DNA of 64,000 nt from Mesorhizobium ciceri biovar biserrulae WSM1271 (GTDB lineage: Bacteria; Pseudomonadota; Alphaproteobacteria; Rhizobiales; Rhizobiaceae), in NCBI RefSeq assembly GCF_000185905.1, contig NC_014923.1, positions 2,503,501-2,567,500 of the forward strand, in the 5' to 3' direction. The position numbers and the translations under genes are program-made. Shown one piece after another: positions 27,768-37,602 of the stretch. Under the pieces are notes generated by a model that saw only the letters and a list, made by a program, of their open reading frames with translations, was not told where the DNA came from and ran no database searches. The first letter of the stretch is position 1. Every line of letters starts with the position of its first letter.

Positions 27768-28718
27768 ATGATCGATACCGCATCGCCGATCGTCGCATCG
27801 CCAGCCGTCTCGCCGCGCGAGGAGCGCGTCGGCATGCTTTTGGTCTTCCTGTCGGCGCTGATGTGGAGTTTCGGCGGCGCCATCGCCCGCTTCATCACTG
27901 TCGGTGACAGCTGGACGGTCATTTTCTGGCGATCCGTGTGGGCAGCCGCCTTCCTGGTCTGCTTCATGGTTTGGCGTGACGGCTGGCGTGGCATGCTGAA
28001 GCTGTTCCGTGACATGGGGTTGCCCGGCCTTGCCGTCGGGATCTGCTTTGCCACGGCATCGACCGCCTTCGTCGTGGCGCTCGCCTACACCACCGTCGCT
28101 AACATCCTTTTGATGCAGGCAGGCGTGCCGTTGCTGGCGGCGCTGTTTGCCTGGGCATTGTTTCGCGAAAGGGTTGGTGTCGCGACCTGGGTGGCAATCG
28201 CCGCCGTCATCACCGGCGTCGCCATCATGGTGTCGGAATCGCTCGATGGCGCCGTCTCGCCCATAGGCGATGGGCTGGCGCTGTTGATCGCGGTCATGTT
28301 TTCGGTCGCCACCGTCATCACCCGGCGGTTCTCCGGCGTGCGCATGACGCCGGCGACGTGCCTCGGCACCATGCTCGCGGCCGGCTTTGCCGTCTCGCAG
28401 GCATCGACCCTCGCCGTATCTGTCAGTGACATGGGCTTTCTGTTTGCCTTCGGCGTGGTCAATCTCGGCCTCGGCCTGGCCTTCTTCGCCACCGGCGCGC
28501 GACTGATCCCGGCGGCCATCGCGGCGCTGCTCGGCACGTTCGAGCCGATCCTCGGCCCGATATGGGTCTGGCTCATTCATTCCGAGGTGCCGTCGGGGCG
28601 CACCATCATCGGCGGCGCGGTTGTGGTCACGGCGCTGCTCGTCCATATCGGGCTCGAATTCAAGCGCCAGGCAAGGCCCGAACGCGCAGGGGTCACCGGG
28701 GTGCCGTCACCTAATTGA
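27768..28718 (+). CDS. EamA/DMT-family transporter
   Basis: 316 residues from the ATG that begins 'MIDTASPIVASPAVSPREERVGM'; the frame is open 40 codons earlier, but that part is polar and has no clear start. About ten membrane spans fall into two EamA halves ('GMLLVFLSALMWSFGGAIARF' and 'DGLALLIAVMFSVATVITRRF'). The C-terminal 'LGTFEPILGPIWVWLIHSE' is the usual EamA end with the P-x-x-x-P-x-x motif. It is an inner-membrane exporter or importer of small metabolites. Substrate unknown. Confidence 0.85.
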   Translation: MIDTASPIVASPAVSPREERVGMLLVFLSALMWSFGGAIARFITVGDSWTVIFWRSVWAAAFLVCFMVWRDGWRGMLKLFRDMGLPGLAVGICFATASTAFVVALAYTTVANILLMQAGVPLLAALFAWALFRERVGVATWVAIAAVITGVAIMVSESLDGAVSPIGDGLALLIAVMFSVATVITRRFSGVRMTPATCLGTMLAAGFAVSQASTLAVSVSDMGFLFAFGVVNLGLGLAFFATGARLIPAAIAALLGTFEPILGPIWVWLIHSEVPSGRTIIGGAVVVTALLVHIGLEFKRQARPERAGVTGVPSPN

Positions 28719-29058
28719 AGCGGCCTGCAGCTTTGCCATTGACAACGTCGCTGCGGCACGGGCAGGCTGGGAATACGGCAACAACAAGACAGGCGTATCT
28801 TGCCAAGTCTCCCAGCCGGTCCGATCGGGACCGGACCATATCGTCGTATCTCTGCCCGCGCCATGGCGAAAGCCTCTGACGGTATTGGCGCGCCTCCCAG
28901 GCCGCCTCAGGGGCATCCAACCATCTCATCGAACCGCCTGCATGGTCTCGGCAGTTCGCGCTTGTCGCCCCTTGGAAAGCTCAATAGTCTGAAGAAAATG
29001 CCGGTCGCGCTGATGTCGCGACGAGCCGGTGAAGGAACACTCATCAAAGGAGAATAGC
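28719..29058. other. Intergenic region before potF
   Basis: 340 nt with no supported gene. The only clear signal is the ribosome site AAAGGAGA at 29046-29053 for potF. A GC hairpin (CCGGTCC..GGACCGG, about 28817-28835) is visible. I see no convincing promoter. Confidence 0.5.
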
Positions 29059-30156
29059 ATGATCCGCAAAGCGCTCTGGCTTTCGGCAACGTCGGCATTC
29101 CTGACATTTTTCACCGTCGGCGGTCACGCCGAAGATCGTGTCGTCAACGTCTTCAACTGGTCGGACTACATCGACAGTTCGATCATCGACGATTTCACCA
29201 AGGAAACCGGCATCAAGGTCGTCTATGATACCTTCGATTCCAACGAAATCCTTGAGACCAAGCTGCTTGCCGGCGGCAGCGGCTATGACGTCGTCGTGCC
29301 CAGCGGCAATTTCCTTGCGCGCCAGATCCAGGCCGGCGTGTTCCAGAAGCTCGACAAGTCGAAGCTGCCCAACATTTCCAACATGTGGGATACGGTTTCG
29401 GAACGCACGGCCAAGTACGACCCCGGCAACGAATACTCGGTCAACTACATGTGGGGCACGGTCGGCATCGGCTACAACATCAAGAAGGTGCAGGCGGCGC
29501 TCGGCACCGACAAGATCGACAGCTGGGATGTCTTCTTCAATCCCGACAGCCTGGCCAAACTGAAGGACTGCGGCGTCTACGTGCTGGACTCGCCGGCCGA
29601 CATCATTCCGGCTGCACTGAAATATCTCGGCCTCGACCCGAACAGCACATCGCCCGACGATATCGCCAAGGCCGAGGAGACCTTGCTCAAGGTCCGACCT
29701 TATATCAGGAAGTTCCATTCCTCCGAATACATCAACGCGCTCGCCAACGGCGATATCTGCCTGGCCGTCGGCTGGTCGGGTGACGTGTTCCAGGCCCGCA
29801 ATCGCGCGGTCGAGGCCAAGCAGGGCGTCGAGATCGGCTATTCCGTGCCGAAGGAGGGTGCGCAGATGTGGTTCGACCAGATGGCGATCCCTGCCGACGC
29901 GCCGCATGTCGCGGAGGCGCTCGAGTTCATCAACTACATGATGAAGCCGGAAGTTATCGCCAAGTCGTCGAACTACGTGCTCTACGCAAACGGCAACAAG
30001 GCTTCGCAGCAATTCGTCGACAAGGCACTGTTGGAGGATCCTTCGGTTTATCCAGATGCCGAGACCATAAAGAAGCTCTACACCGTCTCGCCATACGATC
30101 CCAAGACACAGCGCGTCATCACGCGCACCTGGACCAAGATCGTCACCGGCCAGTAA
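29059..30156 (+). CDS. potF: Polyamine ABC transporter substrate-binding protein
   Basis: 365 residues from the ATG with the AAAGGAGA ribosome site; an upstream in-frame ATG lacks one. A signal peptide (about 1-25, 'TFFTVGGHA') precedes a PotD/PotF-type periplasmic protein. Conserved pieces: 'VVNVFNWSDYIDSS', 'ETGIKVVYDTFDSNE', 'LAGGSGYDVVVPSG', 'YMWGTVGIGYN', 'FNPDSLAKLKDCGV' and 'AVGWSGDVFQA', which carry the acidic and aromatic residues that bind diamines. It delivers putrescine-like polyamines to PotHI. A strong terminator hairpin follows, typical for making more binding protein than membrane parts. Confidence 0.9.
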   Translation: MIRKALWLSATSAFLTFFTVGGHAEDRVVNVFNWSDYIDSSIIDDFTKETGIKVVYDTFDSNEILETKLLAGGSGYDVVVPSGNFLARQIQAGVFQKLDKSKLPNISNMWDTVSERTAKYDPGNEYSVNYMWGTVGIGYNIKKVQAALGTDKIDSWDVFFNPDSLAKLKDCGVYVLDSPADIIPAALKYLGLDPNSTSPDDIAKAEETLLKVRPYIRKFHSSEYINALANGDICLAVGWSGDVFQARNRAVEAKQGVEIGYSVPKEGAQMWFDQMAIPADAPHVAEALEFINYMMKPEVIAKSSNYVLYANGNKASQQFVDKALLEDPSVYPDAETIKKLYTVSPYDPKTQRVITRTWTKIVTGQ

Positions 30157-30166
30157 GCAATCCGAC

Positions 30167-30200
30167 ACGGTCCCGGCAGTCACCTGCCGGGACCGTTTTT
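30167..30200 (+). terminator. Intrinsic terminator/attenuator between potF and potG
   Basis: A perfect 13-bp stem (30167-30179 with 30184-30196), TCAC loop and a TTTTT tail, starting 10 nt after the potF stop and ending 40 nt before potG. It should end most transcripts after potF and let some read through to potGHI. Confidence 0.9.
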
Positions 30201-30240
30201 ACCTGGGGCAAGAAGCAAGAAAATCAGGACGGAGTGGGAC

Positions 30241-31380
30241 ATGAAATCGCTTGGCAGCATCCGCAGGGATTTTGCACCGTGGAACGACCCGAACGCCAAG
30301 CCGTACATCCAGTTCGACAACGTCACCAAGAAGTTCGGTGACTTCACCGCCGTCAACAATCTGTCTCTGACCATCTTCGAGCGCGAGTTCTTCGCGCTGC
30401 TCGGTGCTTCCGGTTGTGGAAAGTCGACGCTGCTCAGGATGCTCGCCGGCTTCGAGGAGCCGACAGCCGGCCGCATTCTGCTCGATGGCCAGGATCTGCG
30501 CGGCATCCCGCCCTACCGGCGGCCGGTCAACATGATGTTCCAGTCCTATGCGCTGTTCCCGCATATGACGGTCGAGAACAACATCGCCTTCGGCCTCAAG
30601 CAGGATGGCATGCCGAAGCCCGAAATCGCATCGCGCGTTGCCGAGATGCTGAAGCTGGTCAAGCTCGAGCAGTTCGCCAAGCGCAAGCCGCATCAACTGT
30701 CCGGCGGCCAGCGCCAGCGCGTCGCGCTCGCCCGCTCGGTCGCCAAGCGGCCGAAGGTGCTGCTGCTCGACGAGCCGCTCGGCGCGTTGGACAAGAAGCT
30801 GCGCGAAGAGACGCAGTTCGAACTGATGGACCTGCAGCAGAATCTCGGCCTGACCTTCGTCGTCGTCACCCACGACCAGGAAGAGGCGATGACCATGGCC
30901 GATCGCATCGCCATCATCGACAAGGGCGAGGTGATGCAGGTGGCAACGCCGGCCGAAGTTTACGAGGCGCCGGGATCGCGTTTCGTCGCCGGCTTCGTGG
31001 GCAACGTGAACATGTTCGAGGGCAAGATCGCGCGTGGCGAGGCGGGCAGCGCCAGCATAGACGCCGGCAACGGCATCACCATCCGCACCGACAATGCCGG
31101 CACCGCCGGGGCCGGGACGGCCGTCACCTTCGCCATCAGGCCCGAAAAGATCAAGGTGTCGTCGAAGAAGCCGGCCGAGGCGGTCAACGCCATCGAGGGC
31201 GAGGTCTACGACATTGCCTATCTCGGCGACATGACCGTCTATCATGTCAGGCTGGACGACGGCCAGGTGGTGCGCGCCAGCACCATGAACGCGGCCCGCA
31301 TCACCGAGGATCCGTTGAGCTGGAACGACCGCGCCTGGGTTTCCTTCCGGCCCGACGCCGGCGTCGTGCTGACGCGGTAG
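30241..31380 (+). CDS. potG: Polyamine ABC transporter ATP-binding protein
   Basis: 379 residues. ABC motifs: Walker A 'GASGCGKST' near residues 58-66, Q-loop 'MMFQSYALFPHM', signature 'LSGGQRQRVALARS', Walker B 'VLLLDEPLGALD' and the H-loop 'VVTHDQEEAM'. The C-terminal ~130 residues are a TOBE-type regulatory domain ('FAIRPEKIKV', 'GEVYDIAYLGDMTVYHV'). It powers putrescine uptake with PotF, PotH and PotI. The next gene starts 9 nt after its stop. Confidence 0.93.
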   Translation: MKSLGSIRRDFAPWNDPNAKPYIQFDNVTKKFGDFTAVNNLSLTIFEREFFALLGASGCGKSTLLRMLAGFEEPTAGRILLDGQDLRGIPPYRRPVNMMFQSYALFPHMTVENNIAFGLKQDGMPKPEIASRVAEMLKLVKLEQFAKRKPHQLSGGQRQRVALARSVAKRPKVLLLDEPLGALDKKLREETQFELMDLQQNLGLTFVVVTHDQEEAMTMADRIAIIDKGEVMQVATPAEVYEAPGSRFVAGFVGNVNMFEGKIARGEAGSASIDAGNGITIRTDNAGTAGAGTAVTFAIRPEKIKVSSKKPAEAVNAIEGEVYDIAYLGDMTVYHVRLDDGQVVRASTMNAARITEDPLSWNDRAWVSFRPDAGVVLTR

Positions 31381-31389
31381 GGGGCGACC

Positions 31390-32364
31390 ATGTCGAGCGC
31401 CGCCGTCACCACCGCATCAGCCTCTCCGGCATCCAATGCCGGCAAATCCATCCTTGCCAGGCTGGGTGCTGCCTTCGTTGGCCGACTGGTCATCATCATC
31501 CCGTATGTCTGGCTGCTGTTCTTCTTCCTCATTCCGTTCGTCATCGTCTTCAAGATCTCGCTGTCGCAGACGGCGATCGCCATTCCGCCCTATACGCCGG
31601 CGCTCGATTTCAGCGGCGGTATCTCAGGGTTCCTGGCTCAGCTGAAACAGCTCAGCCTCGACAATTACACCTGGCTGACGCAGGACGCGCTCTACTTCAA
31701 CGCCTATGTGACCAGCGTCATCATCGCCGCGGTCTCGACGGTCCTGACATTGCTCGTCGGCTACCCCATCGCCTACGGCATGGCGCGCGCGCCGGCGACG
31801 ATCCGCCCGACCTTGCTGATGCTGGTGATCCTGCCGTTCTGGACCTCGTTCCTGATCCGCGTCTACGCCTGGATCGGCATTCTCAAGCCCGAAGGGCTGC
31901 TCAATCAGCTGCTGCTCGCCACCGGCGTCATCCACCAGCCGCTGATCATCCTCAACACCTATACGGCGATCTTCATCGGCATCGTCTATTCCTACCTGCC
32001 GTTCATGGTGCTGCCGCTCTATTCCGCGCTCGAGAAGATGGACTATTCGCTGATCGAGGCGGCCAAGGATCTCGGTTGCCCGCCGACCAGTGCGTTCTGG
32101 AAAATCACCTTCCCGCTGTCGCTGCCCGGCGTCATCGCCGGCTGTCTGCTGGTGTTCATTCCGGCCGTCGGCGAATTCGTCATTCCCGATCTGCTCGGCG
32201 GATCGCAGACGCTGATGATCGGCAAGACGTTGTGGAACGAGTTCTTCGCCAATCGCGACTGGCCGGTATCGTCGGCCGTGGCCGTCATCCTGCTGTTGCT
32301 GCTGATCGTGCCGATCATGCTCTTCCAGCGGGCTCAGGCGCGCGCTCAGGAAATGGACAGGTGA
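31390..32364 (+). CDS. potH: Polyamine ABC transporter permease
   Basis: A 324-residue inner-membrane protein. A hydrophilic N-terminus of ~30 residues precedes a first span ('LVIIIPYVWLLFFFLIPFVIVF') and about five more. The EAA loop reads 'EAAKDLGCPPTSAFWKITFPLSLPGVIAG', where the ATP-binding subunit docks. It is the PotB/PotH half of the channel. potI begins 4 nt after its stop. Confidence 0.92.
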   Translation: MSSAAVTTASASPASNAGKSILARLGAAFVGRLVIIIPYVWLLFFFLIPFVIVFKISLSQTAIAIPPYTPALDFSGGISGFLAQLKQLSLDNYTWLTQDALYFNAYVTSVIIAAVSTVLTLLVGYPIAYGMARAPATIRPTLLMLVILPFWTSFLIRVYAWIGILKPEGLLNQLLLATGVIHQPLIILNTYTAIFIGIVYSYLPFMVLPLYSALEKMDYSLIEAAKDLGCPPTSAFWKITFPLSLPGVIAGCLLVFIPAVGEFVIPDLLGGSQTLMIGKTLWNEFFANRDWPVSSAVAVILLLLLIVPIMLFQRAQARAQEMDR

Positions 32365-32368
32365 CCTC

Positions 32369-33187
32369 ATGAACGCCACCTGGAGCCGCTTCAACATCAC
32401 CTCGATCGTGCTTGGCTTTGCCTTTCTCTACCTGCCGATCGTGCTGCTCATCGTCTTCTCGTTCAACGAATCGAAACTGGTCACGGTCTGGGGCGGTTTC
32501 TCGACCAAATGGTACGTCTCGCTGTTCCACAACCAGGGTCTCATGGACGCGACCTGGGTGACGGCGCGTGTTGGCCTGATCTCGGCCACGGTTGCGACGG
32601 TGCTGGGCACCCTGGCGGCACTCACCTTGACCCGCTACACGCGCTTCAAGGGCAGGGTGCTGTTTTCCGGCATGGTCTTTGCGCCGCTGGTCATGCCGGA
32701 AGTCATTACCGGCCTGTCGCTGCTGCTGCTCTTCGTCGCCGTCGGGCTCGACCGCGGCTTCCTCACCGTGACGCTCGCCCACATCACGCTGACCATGTGC
32801 TTCGTCGCCGTGGTCGTGCAGTCGCGCCTCATGACTTTCGACCGCTCGCTGGAAGAAGCCGCGATGGATCTTGGCGCAACGCCGGTGAAGACCTTCTTCC
32901 AGATCACATTGCCGGTCATCATGCCGGCGATCGTCTCCGGCTGGATGCTGGCTTTCACGCTTTCGCTCGACGATCTGGTCATTGCCAGCTTCACCTCGGG
33001 GCCGGGCGCGACGACGCTGCCGATGAAGATCTACAGCCAGGTTCGCCTCGGCGTGACGCCGGAAATCAACGCCGCCTGCACCATCCTGATCGCCGTCGTG
33101 GCGATCGGCGTCATCATCGCCTCGCTTGCCAACAAGCGGCGTGAGGTGCAGCGCCAGCTCGACGAGCAGGCCGCGCAGCGCGGGTGA
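32369..33187 (+). CDS. potI: Polyamine ABC transporter permease
   Basis: A 272-residue inner-membrane protein with six spans. It starts 'SIVLGFAFLYLPIVLLIVFSFNES', as PotC/PotI proteins do, and has the EAA loop 'EAAMDLGATPVKTFFQITLPVIMPAI'. It is the second permease half and the last gene of potFGHI. It is convergent with the AsmA-like gene, with only 23 nt between them. Confidence 0.92.
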   Translation: MNATWSRFNITSIVLGFAFLYLPIVLLIVFSFNESKLVTVWGGFSTKWYVSLFHNQGLMDATWVTARVGLISATVATVLGTLAALTLTRYTRFKGRVLFSGMVFAPLVMPEVITGLSLLLLFVAVGLDRGFLTVTLAHITLTMCFVAVVVQSRLMTFDRSLEEAAMDLGATPVKTFFQITLPVIMPAIVSGWMLAFTLSLDDLVIASFTSGPGATTLPMKIYSQVRLGVTPEINAACTILIAVVAIGVIIASLANKRREVQRQLDEQAAQRG

Positions 33188-33210
33188 AAGATAGGAGGCG
33201 CGGTGGCGGC

Positions 33211-35064
33211 CTATTCCCCGGAAACGCCGCGGCTGATCGGGGAAATGAACGGCGTGCTCCAGGTTCCGCCGACGAAGAACGACGACTGGTTGGGGCCTTG
33301 CTGGCCGTTGGCCTGCGTTGCCGCCTGATCCGGCTGAATGACGCCGCCGGACAAGGCCAGTCCGCGCCCGGCGTAGGACGCGATGCCGGACAGCCAGATC
33401 TTGTACTTCGCTGAATTGGCCTCGGCCTTGTCGATTCGCGCCACGCCCTTCGAAATGGTTGCCTTGATCTCGGCACCGTCGATCGGCAACGTTCCGTCGG
33501 AGACATCGTCGAGCGCGAAGAAGCCGCCCTGTTCGGTATGTTTGAGGAAGGCCGGCAGGTTGAGCTTGCTCAACGCACCCGGCCCGAAGGTCGCCGAGAC
33601 CGAGCCGTCGGCATTGTCGAAGATGGAATCCCAGGTTCTGCCCGGCCCCTTGAGGATCACCGAGACGGTGCCCGTGCCGACCGGCACCAGCCGCGTCATC
33701 CCTGCCGCCGTGCCGAAAGCACCGCCGTCGATGTCGGACGCCAGAAGGCGGATTTCGACCTGCGAGCCTTCCGGCTTGCGATCGAAGCGAAGGCTGGTCT
33801 GGATGTTGCCGCCGAAGGCCGAGGCATCGGAGATGTCGAAGACGGACAGACCATCCTTGACCTGGGCCGTGGCGGCGACGTCGGCGAGCTGGATCGGCCC
33901 CGCCGTGGCGTGCGCCGCCGACAGCCTGAGATCGAGATTGATCTTGTCGGCGAAACTTGTGTCGATTTCGCCAGGCCCCGCCCCTCCGGTCGGCACCAGC
34001 GGGGTGAAGGCCGACAGAAACGATCTGAGGTCGAGCGTGTCGAAGGCGAGCGTGCCGGAGATCACCGGTTGTGCTTCACCAAGCGAGAGGTCCAGCGCAC
34101 CCATCCCCGGATTGTTGTCGAGTGCAATCGCCGTGTTGTCGAACTTGACGCGCCCGCCGGTCGCGGTGATCTTGCTCGAAATGCTGACCGAGCCGATCGC
34201 CGCACCCGGAGCGATGCCGGCCTGCGACCATTCCAGGACACGCCGCAGCGAGGGCGCCGAGAACTTCGCTTGACCGTCGAAATAGGTATTTTCAGACATG
34301 CTGGCCGTGCCGTCGAACGAGAAGGTGGCGGGCGCCGCCTTGAAGGACAGTGTCAGCGGCGCCGTGCCGCCGGCAAACAGCACAAGCGGTTTGGCCGAGG
34401 CGACGTCCAGCGCGACGCTTTCGCCCCGCCAGATGCCGGTTGCCGACAGCGTCGCATTGCTGTTCATCGCCGCCCAATTTGCCTGACCGTTCAAGCTGCT
34501 CAGGATCTCGACGTCCTTGCCGCCGATGGAGGCTACCATGCGGCCGTCACGAAACTCGACCGTGCCGAAGGTGTCGGTAGGCAGCTTGTCGAGGTCCGGT
34601 TTGGCGGGGTCGGCGTTGACCAGGCCGCGCGCCGTGTCGATGGAGCGCGTGATGCGCCCGCCGGTCGGGACAGCGGGCAGGAAAAGGCCGGCAGGCGTGC
34701 GCTGGACCCGGATCGTCGGCCGCACCAGCCGCGCCGTCGAAAACGCCACGTCGCCGCGCAAGGCCGCCATGGCGGAAAGGTCGACCTCGACCCGTTCTGC
34801 CTCGACCACCGGCGGCGCCTCGGTGTCGGTCCATTGTGACAGCGTCACATCGGTCAGGATTGCGCGGAATGTCGGCCAGACCTCGATACGCGGCGAACCG
34901 TCGATGGCGACACGGAAGCCGCTCCACGCACTCATTTCCCAGGCGATGCGATCGCGCACGATACGGGTGGAGGCGATCAGCGGCAGAGCGGCAACGACCA
35001 GCGCGACGACGATCACGGCAGCGCCGATCGCCCATATTCCGCGCCGGATCATAGATGATGGCAT
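33211..35064 (-). CDS. AsmA-family envelope protein
   Basis: 617 residues from the ATG beginning 'MPSSMIRRGIW' (an ATG 12 nt later is possible; the open frame extends 32 codons upstream without a good start). An N-terminal span (about 6-28) anchors a long periplasmic beta-rich part. It begins with the AsmA/TamB-like 'SGFRVAIDGSPRIEVWPTFRAILTDV' and ends with AsmA_2-type 'NADGSVSATFGPGALSKLNLPAFL' and 'DGAEIKATISKGVARI'. AsmA-like proteins help move phospholipids or assemble the outer membrane. It sits between potI (convergent) and the acetoacetyl-CoA synthetase gene (divergent). Confidence 0.87.
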   Translation of the reverse strand: MPSSMIRRGIWAIGAAVIVVALVVAALPLIASTRIVRDRIAWEMSAWSGFRVAIDGSPRIEVWPTFRAILTDVTLSQWTDTEAPPVVEAERVEVDLSAMAALRGDVAFSTARLVRPTIRVQRTPAGLFLPAVPTGGRITRSIDTARGLVNADPAKPDLDKLPTDTFGTVEFRDGRMVASIGGKDVEILSSLNGQANWAAMNSNATLSATGIWRGESVALDVASAKPLVLFAGGTAPLTLSFKAAPATFSFDGTASMSENTYFDGQAKFSAPSLRRVLEWSQAGIAPGAAIGSVSISSKITATGGRVKFDNTAIALDNNPGMGALDLSLGEAQPVISGTLAFDTLDLRSFLSAFTPLVPTGGAGPGEIDTSFADKINLDLRLSAAHATAGPIQLADVAATAQVKDGLSVFDISDASAFGGNIQTSLRFDRKPEGSQVEIRLLASDIDGGAFGTAAGMTRLVPVGTGTVSVILKGPGRTWDSIFDNADGSVSATFGPGALSKLNLPAFLKHTEQGGFFALDDVSDGTLPIDGAEIKATISKGVARIDKAEANSAKYKIWLSGIASYAGRGLALSGGVIQPDQAATQANGQQGPNQSSFFVGGTWSTPFISPISRGVSGE

Positions 35065-35107
35065 ATGGCCCCGTATGCTTCCATTCCGACAAATCGCGCG
35101 ACGGGTG

Positions 35108-35190
35108 TAACCCCGGTCGTCACCACGACTCCAGTCGTGACCAGGACTTCCGGCCGTCACTACGACTTCAAGTTGTCACTACGACTTAGG
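35108..35190. repeat. Short imperfect GTCAC-TACGACTT repeats upstream of the AsmA-like gene
   Basis: Four related blocks of about 18-20 nt, built on GTC-AC(C/T)ACGACTT, occur in a row; the last two (about 35154-35186) are nearly identical. One pair also forms the inverted repeat CACGACT-CC-AGTCGTG. They lie between the divergent AsmA-like and acetoacetyl-CoA synthetase genes and could be a regulator array or a decayed repeat. Confidence 0.45.
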
Positions 35191-35318
35191 GCTGAGGCAT
35201 TTCAAGTCTTTATGGCCCGGCGATGGCATTTGCGCACATCTGGTCGCATCAGCCGAACAAAATCTTGCTCTGCTGCGCTGCGATATGCATAAGCGATGGC
35301 GACCGTGGAGGAACGATC

Positions 35319-37277
<1,959 letters not shown>

Positions 37278-37283
37278 CTGCTA

Positions 37284-37330
37284 ATGCATGTCGCTCAAAA
37301 GTGGCCCGGTTTTGAGACAACGACATGCAT
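37284..37330. repeat. Palindromic intergenic repeat after aacS
   Basis: ATGCATGTCG (37284-37293) pairs with CGACATGCAT (37321-37330), and inside it CTCAAAA pairs with TTTTGAG, giving a long hairpin with one small bulge. It is followed by GAAAAAAG. Blocks with this wording recur between Mesorhizobium genes (from memory). It may stabilise or end the aacS mRNA. Confidence 0.6.
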
Positions 37331-37570
37331 GAAAAAAGACGTTCCGGCATGGTTAACGAAATATCTCGCTAGAATTTACCTAGATTTCATGAGTGGTACA
37401 CATTCGTAAATTTTCCGGCGCCCCGGTAAGGAGTTGTTAAGGTCCGGCGTCGATAGTCGCAGGTAACTTGAGGGAGAAATCCCGTTCCTCAGCCCCGAGG
37501 ATCCGAATTCGCTCAAGCCCCCGTTGTGACAGCAATCCCATCTCTTAAGGCGCCTTTGGGCGCCTTTTTC
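37331..37570 (+). ncRNA. Candidate RNA or long 3' region ending in a strong terminator
   Basis: This gap between the convergent aacS and kinase genes has no protein gene, yet it ends in a strong plus-strand terminator about 270 nt beyond the aacS stop. The part from about 37430 is GC-rich with possible internal pairings (CCGAGG, GGCGTCGATAG). Either aacS has a long 3' end or a separate RNA starts inside. I see no convincing promoter, though an AT-rich block lies at 37350-37400. Confidence 0.3.
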
Positions 37571-37575
37571 TTTTT
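37547..37575 (+). terminator. Intrinsic terminator
   Basis: AAGGCGCC (37547-37554) pairs with GGCGCCTT (37559-37566) over a TTTG loop, followed by a long T-rich tail (37565-37575). It works rightward, toward the end of the kinase gene. Confidence 0.85.
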
Positions 37576-37602
37576 ATCGGGATCGAAGCGTGGAGGGCTG
37601 AT

